Shown: positions 61,025 through 64,000 of the stretch, in pieces
How positions within the stretch are numbered: position 1 is the first letter of the stretch
How the letters are laid out: every line of letters begins with the position of its first letter
From: CAYNZP01 sp964401835
Lineage (GTDB): Bacteria > Planctomycetota > Phycisphaerae > SM23-33
Direction: 5' to 3'
Assembly (NCBI GenBank): GCA_964401835.1
Contig: CAYNZP010000013.1
Span: 23,681-87,680, forward strand
Length of the DNA stretch: 64,000 nt
The notes under the pieces: model-generated
Told to the model about the DNA's origin: nothing
The model's input: the letters and a program-made list of their open reading frames with translations, nothing else
The model's database searches: none
Translations under genes and position numbers: made by a program

Positions 61025-61119
61025 ACAGGCGTGCCGTATGCCCATTTTGGGGCATCGCAATTACTCAAAGACACGGGTCGGGAGTCTTGTTATGAGTACT
61101 GCTGGCACGCCTGTTTTTT
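61025..61119 (+). ncRNA. Candidate structured RNA ending in an intrinsic terminator
   Basis: An 11-bp perfect closing stem, ACAGGCGTGCC (61025-61035) with GGCACGCCTGT (61104-61114), encloses two further hairpins: ATGCCC/GGGCAT (61038-61043/61050-61055) and TACTC..AAGAC/GTCTT..GAGTA (61062-61072/61084-61098). Five more T follow the stem. It may be a small RNA, a riboswitch-like element, or simply an elaborate terminator for the epimerase gene. It matches no family that I recognise. Confidence 0.5.
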
Positions 61120-61279
61120 ATAACGCTCACTTAAACCATAAGATACGAATGATATGTTTGTGAAATTTAATTCTATATCGGCGCTGGAAATGATTTCAGA
61201 TGATAGTTTTTTGGATTGTTTTAAAATTAAATATAGCAGAGATAGCGTAAAAACAGAAAGTTATGAATTATTGAATGAC

Positions 61280-61308
61280 TTGACACAATTTTTACAACTC
61301 CTTATATT
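61280..61308 (+). promoter_or_regulatory. Promoter of the ilvBN leader
   Basis: TTGACA (61280-61285), 17-nt spacer, TATATT (61303-61308). It is the best promoter match in the window and places the transcript start at about 61314-61317, directly at the leader-peptide ATG (61318). Confidence 0.75.
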
Positions 61309-61317
61309 CAGGATATC

Positions 61318-61413
61318 ATGACTAAAGCAGCGCGAAATTTTGACGGCACAAACTCCCTCAACTGTGGGGGCGTTTCTGTTGCGCTGCTGGTAGATCTTGT
61401 AGTTGTACTTTAG
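61318..61413 (+). CDS. Val/Leu-rich leader peptide of ilvBN
   Basis: A 31-codon frame, ATG at 61318 to TAG at 61411, too short for ordinary gene finding. It begins MTKAARNFDG and ends VSVALLVDLVVVL: ten of the last 13 codons are Val (GTT, GTT, GTA, GTA, GTT, GTA) or Leu (CTG, CTG, CTT, CTT). Such runs mark attenuation leaders of branched-chain amino acid operons (compare ivbL of E. coli). AGGA lies at 61310-61313, but the promoter would start transcription at or after it, so translation may be leaderless. The overlapping minus-strand frame (61261-61491) is taken as its shadow. Confidence 0.7.
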   Translation: MTKAARNFDGTNSLNCGGVSVALLVDLVVVL

Positions 61414-61468
61414 GTCGTTGCGCAGAAGTTTTGCGTAGCGGCCAGCACTCCGACCCGCGTATCGCGGG
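61326..61468 (+). promoter_or_regulatory. Attenuator-like hairpins in the ilvBN leader
   Basis: Three candidate stems follow from sequence: AGCAGCGC (61326-61333) with GCGCTGCT (61381-61388), the second arm lying inside the Val/Leu codon run; CGTTGCGCA (61416-61424) with TGCGTAGCG (61432-61440), nine pairs including G-U; and CCCGCG (61454-61459) with CGCGGG (61463-61468), followed by a weak T-rich tract. GTTGCGC occurs in both the second and third segments (61378 and 61417), so pairings can compete. The terminator itself is not clear-cut. Confidence 0.5.
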
Positions 61469-61606
61469 GTATATTCCTCATTTATTTTCAATGATTCCTG
61501 TTTGAGGTGTTGATTATCTTTCGAATAATTGGCATTTTACCCCGCCGAGAGACGATATATATTACTTGCTGTTCGGGAAACAGTTATTAGAAATTGGGAT
61601 TTAATA

Positions 61607-63328
61607 ATGGCCAAGAAAAACCAGAAAACTAAGCAAAAGAAGACTCGGGAAAGCGGCATAGGCAAAAGCGGAGCCGAAATCTTCAACCAGATGCTCCTCG
61701 AAGAGGGCGTTGAAACCATGTTCGGTTATCCGGGCGGAGTGGTTTTGCCGATTTTCGATGTGCTCTACGATTCGCCGATAAACTTCATTCTTACCCGTCA
61801 TGAACAGGGTGCAGCCCACATGGCTGACGGTTATGCCCGAAGTACGGGTAAGCCTGGTGTGGTTCTTGCTACCAGTGGACCTGGTGCGACGAACCTGGTT
61901 ACCGGCCTTGCTACGGCCCACATGGATTCGGTCCCGATGGTCGCCTTTACCGGGCAGGTCAAAAGCCAACTCATCGGCAACGACGCCTTCCAGGAAGCTG
62001 ACATTACCGGCATTACCAGGCCCATCACGAAACATAATTTCCTGGTTAAGCGGGTAGAAGACCTTGGACGCGTTATAAAGGAAGCGTTTCATATTGCCAC
62101 AACGGGCCGGCCGGGCCCGGTGGTGGTCGATATCCCCGTTGACGTCGCGGTCAATAAACTCGAGTCAGAAACTGAGATGGAACCAGACTTGCCAGGCTAC
62201 AAGCCGCGATTGATCGGCCACATTCGCCAGATAAAGGCAGCTGCCGATGCGATAAACGACTCGCAAAGGCCTTTGCTTTATGTCGGTGGCGGCGTTGTTC
62301 TGGCAGATGCCTGCGAGGAGCTTCGCGCATTGGCCGGAAAGGGCAAGATACCCGTTACGACGACATTGCTTGGGCTGGGTGCGGTTGATGAGTCCAGCCC
62401 CCTTGCATTGAAGATGCTGGGCATGCACGGCACGGCGACGGCAAACTATGCCGTCCAGGAATGCGACTGCCTGATAGCTGTCGGTTCGAGATTCGACGAC
62501 CGTGTTACCGGCGATGTCTCCACCTTTGCCCCCAAGGCAAAGATTATTCACATAGATATCGACCCCGCATCGATATCCAAGAACGTTGTGGTGGACATAC
62601 CTGTCGTTGGCGATGCAAAGGGTATCCTCGAAGCCATGGTCGACATGATCGTTGGTAAGGACCGTTCGCGGTGGCTTGACAAGATAGAAAAGTGGAAGAA
62701 GAAATATCCGCTCAAGTACGATACTGACGGCAAGATCAAACCGCAGGAAGTTATCGAAAAACTTGGCGAGATGACCGACCACGACGCCATCGTCGCAACC
62801 GGTGTCGGACAGCACCAGATGTGGTCGGCCCAGTTCTATGGCTGGCGCAGGCCGAGGCAGATAATAACCTCTGGCGGACTGGGAACAATGGGCTTTGGAT
62901 GCCCAGCGGCTATCGGTGCGCAGTTTGGCAATCCGGGAAAAACCGTTATTGATATCGATGGCGACGGCAGCTTCTGCATGACGATGGTCGAGGTCATCAC
63001 GGCGGTTAGATATCAGCAGCCGGTCAAGTTTATAGTTCTCGACAACGGCTACCTCGGAATGGTCCGGCAGTGGCAGGATCTTTTCTACAATAAACGGTAT
63101 TCGTCTTCTGAACATCCGTGTCCTGAATTCAGCGTGGTTGCTGAAGGCTTCGGTGCTAAAGGCATCAAGGTTTCCGACCGTAGTGAGCTTGGCGACGCGA
63201 TAAACCAGACGCTCAAACATGACGGGCCGGTGGTCTTGCATGTTCAGGTCGAGCCTGAAGAAAACGTCTATCCGATGGTGGCCGCAGGCAAGGCCTTGCA
63301 TGAAATGGATCTGGGCAAATTGGCCTGA
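61607..63328 (+). CDS. ilvB: Acetolactate synthase, large (catalytic) subunit
   Basis: The ATG at 61607 (MAKKNQKTKQKK) is chosen; the longer frame from 61529 runs into the leader. The 573-residue ThDP enzyme has the N-terminal GAEIFNQMLLEEGVETMFGYPGG (with the catalytic Glu shortly after in HEQGAAHMADGYAR), GPGATNLVTGLATAHMDSVPM, and the ThDP/metal motif VIDIDGDGSFCMTMVE. It makes acetolactate and acetohydroxybutyrate, the first common step to valine, leucine and isoleucine. Preceded by a Val/Leu leader and followed after 34 nt by ilvN. Confidence 0.96.
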   Translation: MAKKNQKTKQKKTRESGIGKSGAEIFNQMLLEEGVETMFGYPGGVVLPIFDVLYDSPINFILTRHEQGAAHMADGYARSTGKPGVVLATSGPGATNLVTGLATAHMDSVPMVAFTGQVKSQLIGNDAFQEADITGITRPITKHNFLVKRVEDLGRVIKEAFHIATTGRPGPVVVDIPVDVAVNKLESETEMEPDLPGYKPRLIGHIRQIKAAADAINDSQRPLLYVGGGVVLADACEELRALAGKGKIPVTTTLLGLGAVDESSPLALKMLGMHGTATANYAVQECDCLIAVGSRFDDRVTGDVSTFAPKAKIIHIDIDPASISKNVVVDIPVVGDAKGILEAMVDMIVGKDRSRWLDKIEKWKKKYPLKYDTDGKIKPQEVIEKLGEMTDHDAIVATGVGQHQMWSAQFYGWRRPRQIITSGGLGTMGFGCPAAIGAQFGNPGKTVIDIDGDGSFCMTMVEVITAVRYQQPVKFIVLDNGYLGMVRQWQDLFYNKRYSSSEHPCPEFSVVAEGFGAKGIKVSDRSELGDAINQTLKHDGPVVLHVQVEPEENVYPMVAAGKALHEMDLGKLA

Positions 63329-63362
63329 TTTTTAAAATCGGGAATAAACCAGGAGAAAATTT

Positions 63363-63875
63363 ATGAAACATGTCATAAGCGCATTAGTTCAAAATCAGTC
63401 GGGCGTTCTGGCACACGTTGCCAGTATGTTTGCTGCCCGAGGTTTCAATATAGACTCGCTCGTCGTCGGCAGGACCGAGGACCAGCTGCTGAGCCGTATG
63501 ACGATTGTCGTAGTCGGAGACGATCGTGTCCTGGAGCAGGTACGCAAACAGCTCGAAAAAATCGTTACTGTTGTGAAGGTGCGCGACTTTGCCGACGTCG
63601 GTTATATCGAGCGCGACCTGATGCTTTTGCGCGTTCATTCGCCTGCGGAAAAGCGTCCGGAGATACTCGAGGTGGTAAACCTCTTTAGAGGCCGAGTTGT
63701 CGATGTTGCGCCTACGAGCGTCATGGTTGAACTGTCGGGCACCGAAGAAAAGCTCGAAGCCTTTGTTGACCTGCTTCGGCCTTACGGCATTCGCGAACTC
63801 GCACGAACCGGCGTAATCGCCATGCAGCGAGGCCAGCAGAGGAATAAAACCAAAGGTTCCATTGAAGAGGAATAG
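63363..63875 (+). CDS. ilvN: Acetolactate synthase, small (regulatory) subunit
   Basis: A 170-residue protein with an N-terminal ACT domain (MKHVISALVQNQSGVLAHVA, then RGFNIDSLVVGRTED) and a C-terminal domain (LMLLRVHSPAEKRPEILEVV, VDVAPTSVMVELSGTEEKLEAF). It binds valine and modulates the large subunit. CAGGAG lies before the ATG. Often also named ilvH. It ends the operon, followed by a terminator at 63902. Confidence 0.96.
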   Translation: MKHVISALVQNQSGVLAHVASMFAARGFNIDSLVVGRTEDQLLSRMTIVVVGDDRVLEQVRKQLEKIVTVVKVRDFADVGYIERDLMLLRVHSPAEKRPEILEVVNLFRGRVVDVAPTSVMVELSGTEEKLEAFVDLLRPYGIRELARTGVIAMQRGQQRNKTKGSIEEE

Positions 63876-63901
63876 AAATCAGTCGAATTTCTGGTAATTG
63901 C

Positions 63902-63932
63902 GCGGCGGTCCTTACGAGCCGCCGCTTTTTTT
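63902..63932 (+). terminator. Intrinsic terminator of ilvBN
   Basis: GCGGCGG (63902-63908) pairs with CCGCCGC (63919-63925), followed by T7 (63926-63932). Confidence 0.9.
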
Positions 63933-63944
63933 GCGCAAATGAAA

Positions 63945-64000
63945 AGCCGACGGTGAGAATCGAACTCACAACCTCAGCTTTACGAAAGCTGTGCTCTACC
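63945..64000 (-). tRNA. tRNA-Thr (anticodon CGT), partial
   Basis: The 3' part of a tRNA on the minus strand, cut by the right edge: anticodon stem CAGCT/AGCTG with loop TTCGTAA (anticodon CGT, reading ACG), T arm GTGAGTTCGATTCTCAC, and acceptor CGTCGGC then discriminator T. CCA is not encoded. Confidence 0.93.

Noticed and set aside
61154..61321. 55-codon AT-rich plus-strand frame whose TGA overlaps the leader ATG (ATGA)
   Set aside because: No ribosome binding site, no recognisable family, and the leader promoter lies inside it. The stop/start overlap is suggestive of coupling but can arise by chance.
61261..61491. 76-codon minus-strand frame in the ilvB upstream region
   Set aside because: It starts with TTG and has no recognisable domain. 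The plus strand over the same bases holds a strong promoter and a Val/Leu-rich leader frame, which explain the sequence better.
1..64000. CRISPR arrays, insertion sequences, prophage genes, rRNA operons
   Set aside because: No regularly spaced direct repeats, transposase or integrase motifs, phage structural genes, or rRNA sequences were seen anywhere in the window.

Overview
The window looks like a chromosomal segment of a planctomycete, most likely in or near the class Phycisphaerae. This is inference from gene content: a DUF1571 protein, a PEP-CTERM exported protein, many lipoproteins, a membrane-anchored excisionase-like HTH protein, and a Gram-negative type envelope gene set (lpxA, lpxI, two LpxL-like acyltransferases, a LolCDE-type transporter, an OmpA-like lipoprotein). 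Most of it is ordinary housekeeping DNA, moderately GC-rich and densely packed, with many 1-14 nt gene overlaps and frequent TTG/GTG starts.

Layout. 1-2.2 kb: AT-richer accessory edge with a cut-off membrane protein, a RelE-type toxin-antitoxin pair with its own operator and promoter, and a DUF3800 gene. 2.2-8.7 kb: oxidoreductase plus glycosyltransferase, the HTH/OmpA envelope pair, and a ResB-CcsA cytochrome c maturation pair. 8.7-15.9 kb: der, a composition-mosaic rmuC, a ribulose monophosphate module (3-hexulose-6-phosphate synthase fused to an RraA-like domain, then 6-phospho-3-hexuloisomerase), an exported SagB-type nitroreductase, proC and lpxA. 16.2-28.4 kb: queA; lpxI-ispA-dxs; DUF72-gcvT-lysS-lolC/E-lolD; a YlbF-family protein; a YhaM-type exonuclease. 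28.4-40.6 kb: proS, tandem lipid A acyltransferases, a PAP2 phosphatase, thiC behind a TPP riboswitch with a visible terminator/antiterminator, a UVR-motif protein, tRNA-Arg(CCG), ispG, a metal-site-deficient amidase homologue, rnc, def. 40.6-51.1 kb: alaS; the fatty-acid cluster rpmF-plsX-fabH-fabD-fabG-acpP-fabF; a CCA-adding-type enzyme; rsmD. 51-60.9 kb: lipoprotein, mntP, a PEP-CTERM protein, ilvE, acyP, a CDF metal transporter, a lipoprotein phosphodiesterase with an unrecognised membrane partner, DUF1571, an epimerase. 60.9-64 kb: a structured RNA candidate, then ilvBN behind a leader, a terminator, and a partial tRNA-Thr(CGT).

The most interesting signal is the leader of ilvBN. A near-consensus promoter (61280-61308) is followed at once by a 31-codon reading frame whose last 13 codons include six valine and four leucine codons, then by RNA hairpins before ilvB. 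This is the architecture of ribosome-mediated attenuation by branched-chain amino acids, and the promoter places the transcription start almost on the leader ATG. About 0.2 kb upstream is a compact three-stem RNA ending in a U-tract that matches no family I can recall. Other points worth checking are the rmuC composition break, the HPS-RraA fusion, a zinc-site-deficient amidase, a divergent gcvT, and a 17-codon stub that resembles the start of a formate/nitrite transporter.
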